Shown here: positions 55,299 through 62,937 of the stretch, piece after piece
How the letters are laid out: each line of letters begins with the position of its first letter
Position numbering within the stretch: the first letter of the stretch is position 1
Notes under the pieces: generated by a model
Databases searched by the model: none
Seen by the model: the letters and a program-made list of their open reading frames with translations, nothing else
What the model was told of the DNA's origin: nothing
Assembly: GCF_002848265.1 (NCBI RefSeq)
Contig: NZ_CP025422.1
Span: forward strand, 1 to 64,000
Source of the DNA: Zhihengliuella sp. ISTPL4
Lineage (GTDB): Bacteria > Actinomycetota > Actinomycetes > Actinomycetales > Microbacteriaceae
Length of the DNA: 64,000 bases
Direction of reading: 5' to 3'
Program-made: the position numbers and the translations under genes

Positions 55299-56294
55299 AT
55301 GAAGCGAATCGTCACAACGTCCGTCGCCACGGCTGTCGCCGTGCTCGTCCTCGCGGGATGTTCGAGCGGCGCCCCCGACGCGGCCGAGCCCGTCGACGGG
55401 CCGATCTCGGTCTCGCTGCTCACGACGTACAACGGTCTGCCGTTCTACACGGCGATGCAGTGCGGCGCCGAGGATGCCGCCGACGAACTGGGCGGCGACA
55501 TCACGATCAGTGTCGACGGCCCGTCCCGGGGCATGAACGCCGCCGACCAGATCCCGGTGCTCGAGGGAGTGGTCAATCGCGGACCGGACGGCATCATCTT
55601 CGTCCCCGCCGATCCGGTGGCCATGCAGGCACCGCTGCAGAGCGCCGTCAATGCCGGCATCCAGGTCGTGACCACCGACGCGACGCTCGACACCGAGATC
55701 GCCCTGGCGCAGTTCCACGGGGACAACGAGGCGGGCGGGAAGTTGGCCGCCGACCGTCTGATCGAGGTGGCGGGCGACAGGGCGGGCAAGGTGCTCGTCC
55801 TGGACAACCGCCCTGGACTGCCCATCACGAACGAACGCGCGGACGGCTTCATCGACGCCCTCAGCGCCGCTGACACCGACCTCGAGATCCTCGAGGTTCA
55901 GTACTTCGAGGATGATCCGACGAAGGCGGCGACGATCGTGCAGAGCTCCCTCGAGGCGAACCCCGACATCGTCGGCATCTTCGCGACATCGGAGGCCGGA
56001 GCGACGGGCACGGTGTCGGGTCTGCAGGGAACGGGCGCGGATGACGTCTCCGTGATCGCGTACGACGCCGGTCCGACACTCGTGGATGCGCTGCGCGCGG
56101 GGCAGCTGGACGCGCTCGTCGCGCAGGGGTCGTACACCCAGGGATACGACGCCCTCATCGCGCTCGTCCGGTCGATCCGAGGGGAGGAGAAGCCCGAGCA
56201 GTTCGATAACATCGTCGACAACGCTCTGGTGACGGCTGACAACGTCGACGACCCGGAGATCGCCAAGTTGCTGTATCCGGATAGCTGCTCGTAG
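55299..56294 (+). CDS. ABC transporter substrate-binding lipoprotein (periplasmic-binding type 1)
   Basis: 331 residues from ATG 55299 (CAGGAGAG upstream). Lipobox LVLAGCSS with lipidated Cys21. Body resembles ribose/xylose binding proteins: VSLLTTYNGLPFYTAMQCG, DGIIFVPADP, TTDATLDTEIALAQFHGDN, IFATSEAGATGTV. It determines the ligand of the transporter, probably a sugar, sugar-amine or cyclic urea compound. Confidence 0.9.
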   Translation: MKRIVTTSVATAVAVLVLAGCSSGAPDAAEPVDGPISVSLLTTYNGLPFYTAMQCGAEDAADELGGDITISVDGPSRGMNAADQIPVLEGVVNRGPDGIIFVPADPVAMQAPLQSAVNAGIQVVTTDATLDTEIALAQFHGDNEAGGKLAADRLIEVAGDRAGKVLVLDNRPGLPITNERADGFIDALSAADTDLEILEVQYFEDDPTKAATIVQSSLEANPDIVGIFATSEAGATGTVSGLQGTGADDVSVIAYDAGPTLVDALRAGQLDALVAQGSYTQGYDALIALVRSIRGEEKPEQFDNIVDNALVTADNVDDPEIAKLLYPDSCS

Positions 56295-56336
56295 ACCGAG
56301 GAGTCCCGCGTCGTCGTCAGAAAGGAGCGGGTCCCG

Positions 56337-57116
56337 ATGACACGCTCCGCCAGCCAGTCGCTGGAACCGCGCGAGCTCGAGCTGCTGCTGCTGATCGCAG
56401 CAGCAGCCGAGCCCCTCGGTGCCCGTGAGCTGAGGCGTCGGCTCGCGGACGGGGGGCGGGTCTCGGAATCGACGATGAACCGCCTTCTCAGGCGGCTCGA
56501 CGAGCAGGGCCTGACCCGTTCGCAGGCAGGTCGCGGGCGGGTGCTCTCGCCCGCGGGACGCGCCCTTGCCGACCAGGCGACCAGGGAACAGCGCTGGCAC
56601 GACAATCTGAGTCAGCTCGAGATCAAGACGTTGGGCGACGTCCGGGATCTGGTGGTCGCACGTCGCGCTCTCGAGAGGGAGATCGTGCGTTCGGCGGCCC
56701 TCTCGGCCGAGCCGTCCGACGTCATGGCGCTTCGTCGGTACCTCGTGCAGCACGAGGACTCGATCGAGTCCGAACGGGACCGCCGGGTCGCCGCCGTGGA
56801 GTTCCACCGCCAGCTCGCCCGGTCCTGCCCGAACCGGATGCTCCGCGCGTCGGCGATGGTCCTGTTCGACCCCCGGTTCGACGTGCTCGAGCAGGTGTTG
56901 GACATCGTGACAGCAGGGCGCGGCCGCACCGAGGCGAGCCCCCATGAGCACGACGCGATCGTCGACGCCATCGAGGCACGGGATCCGGATGCCGCGGAGG
57001 CGGCGATGCTTCAGCACCTGGACCGGCTGAGCGAGGACCTGTCCGCCGAGACGTCGGCCAGCACCGCGCTCGCGATCGAACTGTTCCTGCGCAGCCAGCC
57101 CGCCCCGCGCATCTGA
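56337..57116 (+). CDS. wHTH-FCD regulator (second copy)
   Basis: 259 residues. The N-terminal winged helix has ESTMNRLLRRLDEQGLTRSQ and AGRGRVLSPAG; the FCD domain has VVARRALEREIV, HQLARSCPNRM-type residues and HDAIVDAIEARDPDAAEAAM. Same unusual wHTH-FCD layout as the gene at 47526. AAAGGAG precedes the ATG. It is last in the ABC operon and just before the NCS1 permease promoter, so it likely controls one or both. Confidence 0.8.
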   Translation: MTRSASQSLEPRELELLLLIAAAAEPLGARELRRRLADGGRVSESTMNRLLRRLDEQGLTRSQAGRGRVLSPAGRALADQATREQRWHDNLSQLEIKTLGDVRDLVVARRALEREIVRSAALSAEPSDVMALRRYLVQHEDSIESERDRRVAAVEFHRQLARSCPNRMLRASAMVLFDPRFDVLEQVLDIVTAGRGRTEASPHEHDAIVDAIEARDPDAAEAAMLQHLDRLSEDLSAETSASTALAIELFLRSQPAPRI

Positions 57117-57154
57117 CGACACGGGGTTGCGGGGTGACGCCCTCGCGCCGTACG

Positions 57155-57183
57155 TTGATTCCGACGTACGTTCCGCATATTTG
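57155..57183 (+). promoter_or_regulatory. Candidate promoter with operator copy 2 before the NCS1 permease
   Basis: TTGATT (57155-57160) and TATTTG (57178-57183) are 17 bp apart and could be -35 and -10. The shared motif TACGTTCCGCA (57167-57177) fills the spacer, and CGTACGTT is directly repeated at 57149 and 57165. Binding there would repress. Confidence 0.5.
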
Positions 57184-57211
57184 ATGAAGCTCTATCCCGA
57201 TTGGAGTCTCC

Positions 57212-58741
57212 ATGTCGACGTCGACAGGCATCGTCTCGCACCAAGCCCTCGGGCTCGATAACCCCGATCTCCGCCCCCTCCGCCGCTCCGAGCGCACCTG
57301 GACGTGGTGGAACTACTCGACGATCTGGATGGGCATCGTCCACAACCTCGTCGCCTGGCAGGTCGCAGCCAACCTCATCGCCATCGGGATGAGCTTCTGG
57401 GAGGCACTCGCCTGCGTGGTGAGCGCGTACCTGGTCGCCTTCCTCGCGATCCTCGCGAACTCGGTGCTCGGAGCGAAGTACGGCCTCTCCTTCCCGGTTC
57501 TCATCCGCGCGGCGTTCGGTCGCCATGGCGCTCAGATCCCGGTCTTCCTGCGCGCATTCGTCGCGATCTTCTGGTTCGCGGTGCACATCTACATCGGAAG
57601 CAAGGCGATCGGCTTGATCCTGTCGTCCGCGATCCCCGGGTACGCCGAGCTCGCTCAGGCCAACGTCCTCGGAATGGGCGTGGACGTCCTCATCGCCTTC
57701 GTCATCTGCTGGCTGGTGCACGCCTGGGTCCTCACGCACGGCATCGGCGCGGTGAAGCGGTTCGAGGCATGGGCGGGGCCGACGATCATGGTCCTCGCGA
57801 TCGGGCTGGTGATCTGGGCGGCTGTCGCTGCGGGGAGCTTCGGGGCGCTGTTCGACTCGCCCACCACCATCGCCAGGCCGGACTTCTGGCCGACGTTCTT
57901 CCTGTCGATGACCGCTCTGATCGGCACGGTGGCGACGCTCGTGCTCAACATCTCGGACCTGACCCGGTTCTCGCGGTCGCAGCGCGACCAGTCGATCGGA
58001 CAGGGCATCGGCTTCCCGTTGATGTTCTTCTTCTTCTCGCTGATGGCGCTCTGGGTCGCCGTGGGCACGAAGGTGGCGTACGGAGAGGTGATCTCGGACC
58101 CGATCGAGATCCTTGCCCGGTTCGACAACCCGGCGATCGGGATCTTCTCGGCCCTGTGCATCCTCGTCTCCACCGTCTCGGTGAATGTCGCCACGAACGG
58201 CGTGTCGGTGGGCTTCGATCTCACCAACCTCTTCCCCCGATGGCTCACGTTCTCCCGGTCCGGGATCATCGCGATCGTGGCGGCGATCGCCTTCGTCCCG
58301 TGGCTCTGGTACGGACAGTTCGACATCGTCGAGACGATCCTCGGCGCGATCGGCGCCACCATGGGGCCGATCGCGGGGATCATGCTCGTCGACTACTACT
58401 TCATCCGTCGACGGGATTACGACACTGCCTCGCTGTTCACCGAGTCGCCGTCCGGCGTCTACGCCTTCCGGAACGGGTGGAACGCTCGCGCTATCATCGC
58501 GTTCGCCCTGGGGGCGGGACTCGCTCTCGTCGGGCTGTTCGTTCCGGCGCTGTCCGGCCTCTACGCGTTCAACTGGTTCCTGGGGATCGCGGCCGCCGGT
58601 CTCGTCTACGGCCTGCTCATGCTCCCCTATCGGTCCCTCCCCACGCGATCCCGCGCTCGATTCGCCGATGTCGATCCGGCAGCCGTCCAGGACGACGGAG
58701 ACGTCGCGCAGGAGGCGGAGGTCGCCGACCCCGTGAGGTGA
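57212..58741 (+). CDS. NCS1-family permease (hydantoin/cytosine/purine/allantoin type)
   Basis: 509 residues, about 12 hydrophobic helices. RTWTWWNYSTIWMGIVHNL at the N terminus, FPVLIRAAFG, and GPIAGIMLVDYYFIRRR in the C-terminal half are NCS1 hallmarks. This family includes the sodium-hydantoin symporter Mhp1 of Microbacterium. The cyclic amidohydrolase and hyuAB nearby favour a hydantoin, pyrimidine or related ring as substrate. TTGGAG precedes the ATG at 57212. Confidence 0.88.
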   Translation: MSTSTGIVSHQALGLDNPDLRPLRRSERTWTWWNYSTIWMGIVHNLVAWQVAANLIAIGMSFWEALACVVSAYLVAFLAILANSVLGAKYGLSFPVLIRAAFGRHGAQIPVFLRAFVAIFWFAVHIYIGSKAIGLILSSAIPGYAELAQANVLGMGVDVLIAFVICWLVHAWVLTHGIGAVKRFEAWAGPTIMVLAIGLVIWAAVAAGSFGALFDSPTTIARPDFWPTFFLSMTALIGTVATLVLNISDLTRFSRSQRDQSIGQGIGFPLMFFFFSLMALWVAVGTKVAYGEVISDPIEILARFDNPAIGIFSALCILVSTVSVNVATNGVSVGFDLTNLFPRWLTFSRSGIIAIVAAIAFVPWLWYGQFDIVETILGAIGATMGPIAGIMLVDYYFIRRRDYDTASLFTESPSGVYAFRNGWNARAIIAFALGAGLALVGLFVPALSGLYAFNWFLGIAAAGLVYGLLMLPYRSLPTRSRARFADVDPAAVQDDGDVAQEAEVADPVR

Positions 58742-58773
58742 CACGGCTTCACCCTGCGGCAGAGCTCCGCAAG

Positions 58774-58806
58774 ACGGCCCACCGGCGTTCGCGTCCGGTG
58801 GGCCGT
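58774..58806 (+). terminator. Rho-independent terminator after the NCS1 permease
   Basis: A perfect 12-bp stem ACGGCCCACCGG/CCGGTGGGCCGT with a 9-base loop, followed by TCTG, 32 bases after the permease stop. Confidence 0.8.
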
Positions 58807-58868
58807 TCTGCGTCGTCCCGGGATGCCGAGCGCGCCCGCGGACGCGGGACAAGGCCGCTCCGTGTCTA

Positions 58869-58919
58869 TTGACACCGTTCCCAATCTGCGCAAGAGTACC
58901 TGTGTGGGAACGTTCCACA
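58869..58919. promoter_or_regulatory. Promoter and LacI-type operator of the frlB-like operon
   Basis: TTGACA at 58869-58874 is a consensus -35 hexamer. GGAACGTTCC (58907-58916) is a perfect 10-bp palindrome within TGTGGGAACGTTCCACA, the form commonly bound by LacI-family regulators. No LacI gene lies in the window. Confidence 0.6.
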
Positions 58920-58961
58920 TTTCGTCCCGAGGGCGATCCGACGAATGAGAAAGCGGTAGCG

Positions 58962-59987
58962 ATGAGCGACTTGATCCCGGTTCCCGACGACTTCGAGGCC
59001 TGCGTGCAGCACGCCATCGACCAGGACGACAAGGCTCGTTCGCTGGTCGACCGGGCGGTCGAGCGCGGCGTCGAGAGGGTCTACCTGGTCGGTTGCGGAG
59101 GTTCGCACTTCGGCACCTACCCGGCTTTCGATCTGCTCGACCGCTATGCGCCCGGTCTGGTGACCCAGCGCATCACGAGCGCGGAGCTCACCTCGCGTGC
59201 GCCGATCGGACTGGACGAGAAGGCGCTCGTCGTCGCCGCCTCGCACTCGGGCAACACTCCCGAGACCGTCGCCGCGGCCGAGTTCGCCAAGAGCCGGGGC
59301 GCGCTCGTGGCGGGCATCTCCCGCCAGGGCGAGAACGGACTCTCCCGCATCGGCGATGTGCACCTCGACTACCCCGACACGATCTCGATCACCGAACCCA
59401 AGCTCGTGCACAACGAGCAGATCGCCGCCGCTCTCCTCGACGCCTACGGCGCACCCGAGAAGGCTGCGCAGCTGCGGGCGGGGCTTCCCGCGCTCCCCGG
59501 TGCGCTGCGCGCCGTCAAGGACGAGGTCGCCGAGGCGGGCGAGCGCGTCGCCGACCTGCTCTCCGCACCCGACGCGCCGCTGAGCTACATCGTCGGCGGG
59601 GGCCCGGCTTACGGCATGGCGAAGATGATGGCCTGGTGCTACTTCCAGGAGATGAGCTGGATGAACTCCGCCGCGATCAACGCCGGCGACTTCTTCCACG
59701 GCCCGCTCGAGATGGTGCTCGAGGACACGACCGTGGTGACCCTCGTCGCCGAGGACGCGAGCCGTGGACTCGGAGAGCGCGTGATCGCGTTCGCGGAGAA
59801 GCAGACCCGCAACTCCGCCGCCGTCGACACCGCGACCTTCAGCCTTCCGGGCGTCCCGGCGGAGTCGCGCGCGGACCTGAGCGTCCTCGCGCTGATGAGC
59901 GCGGAGCGCCGCGTGCTCGACCATGTCGCCGCGCGCCGCGGACACGACACGTCGCAGCGCCGCTACATGTACAAGATCGCCTACTGA
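58962..59987 (+). CDS. SIS-domain sugar isomerase, FrlB-like fructosamine-6-phosphate deglycase
   Basis: 341 residues from ATG 58962. Two SIS domains; LVGCGGSHFGTYPAFDLL and ASHSGNTPETVAAAEFAKS hold the sugar-phosphate sites, and FFHGPLEMV is the conserved second-domain motif. FrlB relatives split fructosamine 6-phosphates into glucose 6-phosphate and an amino acid. The PfkB kinase that follows (20 bases) supplies the phosphate step, the usual frlB-frlD pairing. Confidence 0.82.
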   Translation: MSDLIPVPDDFEACVQHAIDQDDKARSLVDRAVERGVERVYLVGCGGSHFGTYPAFDLLDRYAPGLVTQRITSAELTSRAPIGLDEKALVVAASHSGNTPETVAAAEFAKSRGALVAGISRQGENGLSRIGDVHLDYPDTISITEPKLVHNEQIAAALLDAYGAPEKAAQLRAGLPALPGALRAVKDEVAEAGERVADLLSAPDAPLSYIVGGGPAYGMAKMMAWCYFQEMSWMNSAAINAGDFFHGPLEMVLEDTTVVTLVAEDASRGLGERVIAFAEKQTRNSAAVDTATFSLPGVPAESRADLSVLALMSAERRVLDHVAARRGHDTSQRRYMYKIAY

Positions 59988-60007
59988 GCGCGGGCGGAGA
60001 GCATCCG

Positions 60008-60877
60008 ATGAGAGTTCTCGGGGCCGGCGACAACGTCGTCGACCGTTACCTGCATCAGGCCATGATGTATCCCGGCGGCAACGCCGTGAACGTCGCGGTC
60101 TTCGCTGCGCGTCTCGGCGCGCGGGCGGGCTACCTCGGTGTCCTCGGAGACGACGCCGCCGGGCGCCAGATCCTCCGCGCGCTCGAGGCCGAGCACATCG
60201 ACACCTCGCTCACCCGCGTGGTCCACGGCCCGAACGCCACGGCAGACGTCGAGCTCGTCGGCAACGACCGCGTCTTCCTCCGTTCGGATCGCACCACGGC
60301 GCTCTTCGACCTCGAGCCGGAGCAGCTCGACGCCATGGCCGCCTATGACGTGGTGCACACCGGCTACGCGGGGCCGCTGCTGGCCCGGGTGCCGGAGATC
60401 GCGGAGCGTGCACGGGTGTCGTTCGACTTCGGCAGCCGGTTCGACGAGGGGGCGGCTCTCCCGCACCTGCGCCAGCTGCACCTGGCGAGCTTCTCGGGCG
60501 GTCACCTGAGCGAGCAGGAGGCCCGGGGCCTCGTCGGCCGCGCGCTGGACGCGGGGGCGGAGCACGCGCTCGTGACTCTGGGCGCCGCCGGGGCGCTGCT
60601 CGGCTCGTCCGAGGGCATCCGCCACCAGGAGGCCGACCGGGTGAACGTGCGCGACACGCTCGGCGCCGGCGACGCGTTCATCGCGGGGGTCCTCGTGGGC
60701 CTCGGCACCGGTCGCAGCATCCGATCCACGCTGGTGGCGGCGAGCGCGCAGGCGGCTCAGGTCTGCCAGGTGAACGGCGCCTTCGAGCATGGAATCCCGT
60801 TCGACGCCGAGGCGGTGCGCCGCCAGCATGCGACGAGCGACGAGAGCAACGACGACCAGGAAGCGGTGACGGCATGA
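60008..60877 (+). CDS. PfkB-family kinase, FrlD-like
   Basis: 289 residues. N-terminal GDNVVDRYLHQAMMYPGGNAV, the pattern of fructoselysine kinases, and catalytic RDTLGAGDAFIAGVL with the Asp base. Expected to phosphorylate a fructosamine at C6 before the SIS enzyme acts. Its stop overlaps the hyuA start (60874-60877). Confidence 0.82.
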   Translation: MRVLGAGDNVVDRYLHQAMMYPGGNAVNVAVFAARLGARAGYLGVLGDDAAGRQILRALEAEHIDTSLTRVVHGPNATADVELVGNDRVFLRSDRTTALFDLEPEQLDAMAAYDVVHTGYAGPLLARVPEIAERARVSFDFGSRFDEGAALPHLRQLHLASFSGGHLSEQEARGLVGRALDAGAEHALVTLGAAGALLGSSEGIRHQEADRVNVRDTLGAGDAFIAGVLVGLGTGRSIRSTLVAASAQAAQVCQVNGAFEHGIPFDAEAVRRQHATSDESNDDQEAVTA

Positions 60878-62937
60878 CCCTGCGCATCGGAGTGGACACG
60901 GGTGGAACCTTCACCGACGTCTGCGTGTTCGACGAGGAGACCGGGCGCGTGCACGTGCGCAAGGTCTCGAGCACCCCTGATGACCCGGGTCGGGCCATCG
61001 TCCAGGGCGTGACCGAGATCCTCGACCAGATCGGCGGACGCTCGATCGACGAGGTGGGTTACTTCGCCCACGGGACGACGGTCGGAACCAATGCACTGCT
61101 CACCGGGCGCGGCGCGCGGACCGGCCTGATCACCACGCGCGGCTTCCGTGACCTGCTCGAGCTCGGCCGCGGTCGCCGCCCCAGCATGTACGACCCGCAG
61201 GCGGACAAGCCCACCCCGCAGGTGCCCCGGCATCTGCGCATGGAGGTCACCGAGCGCGTGCGGCACACGGGCGCGGTCGAGACCCCGCTCGACGAGGCCG
61301 ACGTGCGTCGGGCGGTGCGTGAGCTGAAGGCCGCAGGGGTGGACTCGATCGCGGTCTGCCTCCTCTACAGCTACCTCAACGCGGATCACGAGCGGCGCAT
61401 CGCCGAGATCATCCGCGAGGAGATGCCCGAGGTGTACGTCTCCCTCTCCTGCGACGTGCTGCCGGAGTTCCGCGAGTACGAGCGCCTGTCGACCGTCGTC
61501 ACGAACTCCTACGTCGGACCGGTCGTGGCCAACTACCTCGCGCGGCTGCGTCAGGTGCTCGCCGACCGGGGGCTGACCGCGGTCCCGCACGTCACGCAGA
61601 GCAACGGCGGCGTGATCCCGTTCTCGACCGCCGAGTCCCTGCCGGTGCGGCTGGTGCTCTCCGGGCCCAGCACGGGCGTGGTCGGTGCGGCGCAGATCTG
61701 CTCCGCTGCGGGCTACGACGACATCATCACCTTCGACATGGGCGGCACGTCGTCCGACATCTCCCTCGTGCAGGAGGGCCGCCCCAAGGTGACCGCGGGC
61801 ATGGAGCTGGACGGCCGCCCGGTGCGATCCCCCATGCTGGACATCCACACGGTCGGCGCCGGCGGCGGGTCCATCGCCTGGATCGACAGCGGGGGCCACC
61901 TGCGCGTGGGTCCGCAGAGCGCCGGCGCCTTCCCCGGGCCGGCCTGCTACGGCAACGGGACCGAGGCAGCGGTGACCGACGCGAACGTCGTGCTGCGGAT
62001 GCTCAACCCGGAATACCTGCTGAACGGCCAGATGAAGATCGATCGTTCGGCGTCCGTCGCCGCCGTGCAGCGGCTCGCCGAGCCGCTCGGTCTCTCCGTG
62101 GAGGAGACGGCCCTCGGCATCCTGCGTGTCGTCACCGCCAACATGGCGCGGGCGATCCGCGTGGTGAGCGTGCAGCGGGGCTACGATCCCCGCGAGTACG
62201 CCCTGGTCCCGTTCGGCGGGGCCGGCCCGCTGCACGCCTCCCGCCTGGCCAGGGAGCTAGGCATGAGCACCATGGTGGTGCCGGAGATCCCGGGCGCCCA
62301 GTCGGCACTCGGCCTGCTGATGACGGACGTGAAGACGGACTTCATGCGCACGCTCATCACGGGCGTTGACGACACCACGGCGGCAGCGGTCGATGCCGTG
62401 TTTGACGAGCTCGCGCATCGCGCGACCGAATGGTTCGTCGAGGAGGAGGTGGAGGAGGGCGGTCGCGCCCTTCGCCGCCGCATGGATCTGCGCTACCGGG
62501 GCCAGAACTTCGAACTGGCCGTCGATGTTCCCGAGGGGCATCGCTTCGGCGACGACGGTGCGGATGCCGTCATCGAGTTGTTCCACGAGGCCCACGAGCG
62601 CGTGTACGGCTACCGATCAGAGGACGCAGCGGTGGAGGTGGTGACCTTCCGTCTCGAGGCGTCCGGTTCGGCCGCCCATGTCGACCTCCGCCGTGACGAG
62701 GTCGGCTCGTCCGATCCGTCCGGCGCGATCGTCGAGACGCGGAGCACGTGCTTCGATCCCGCCGAGGGCTACGTCGACACCCCGGTGTACGACCGCGCGC
62801 GCCTCACGCCCGGTGACGTCGTCGCCGGCCCGGCCATCGTGGAGCAGATGGACACCACGACCGTCCTGCTGCCGGGAGACGTGTGCCGCGTGGACGCCTA
62901 CCGCAACCTCATCGTGGAGATCGGAGAGCAGAAGTGA
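60874..62937 (+). CDS. hyuA: Hydantoinase/oxoprolinase subunit A (HyuA)
   Basis: 687 residues. ASKHA-type nucleotide sites: RIGVDTGGTFTDVCVFD at the N terminus, HGTTVGTNALL, and TFDMGGTSSDISLV in the middle; FGGAGPLHA toward the C terminus. With HyuB it opens hydantoin, N-methylhydantoin or 5-oxoproline rings using ATP. It is coupled by overlap to the kinase before and hyuB after, so the ring opening belongs to the same pathway as the deglycase. Confidence 0.9.
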   Translation: MTLRIGVDTGGTFTDVCVFDEETGRVHVRKVSSTPDDPGRAIVQGVTEILDQIGGRSIDEVGYFAHGTTVGTNALLTGRGARTGLITTRGFRDLLELGRGRRPSMYDPQADKPTPQVPRHLRMEVTERVRHTGAVETPLDEADVRRAVRELKAAGVDSIAVCLLYSYLNADHERRIAEIIREEMPEVYVSLSCDVLPEFREYERLSTVVTNSYVGPVVANYLARLRQVLADRGLTAVPHVTQSNGGVIPFSTAESLPVRLVLSGPSTGVVGAAQICSAAGYDDIITFDMGGTSSDISLVQEGRPKVTAGMELDGRPVRSPMLDIHTVGAGGGSIAWIDSGGHLRVGPQSAGAFPGPACYGNGTEAAVTDANVVLRMLNPEYLLNGQMKIDRSASVAAVQRLAEPLGLSVEETALGILRVVTANMARAIRVVSVQRGYDPREYALVPFGGAGPLHASRLARELGMSTMVVPEIPGAQSALGLLMTDVKTDFMRTLITGVDDTTAAAVDAVFDELAHRATEWFVEEEVEEGGRALRRRMDLRYRGQNFELAVDVPEGHRFGDDGADAVIELFHEAHERVYGYRSEDAAVEVVTFRLEASGSAAHVDLRRDEVGSSDPSGAIVETRSTCFDPAEGYVDTPVYDRARLTPGDVVAGPAIVEQMDTTTVLLPGDVCRVDAYRNLIVEIGEQK

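Noticed and set aside
57011-59032. A 673-codon antisense frame over the NCS1 permease region, and similar long frames at 55170-57122 and 2362-4161
   Set aside because: Arg/Asp/Gly/Glu-rich shadows of well-supported genes, without domain motifs.
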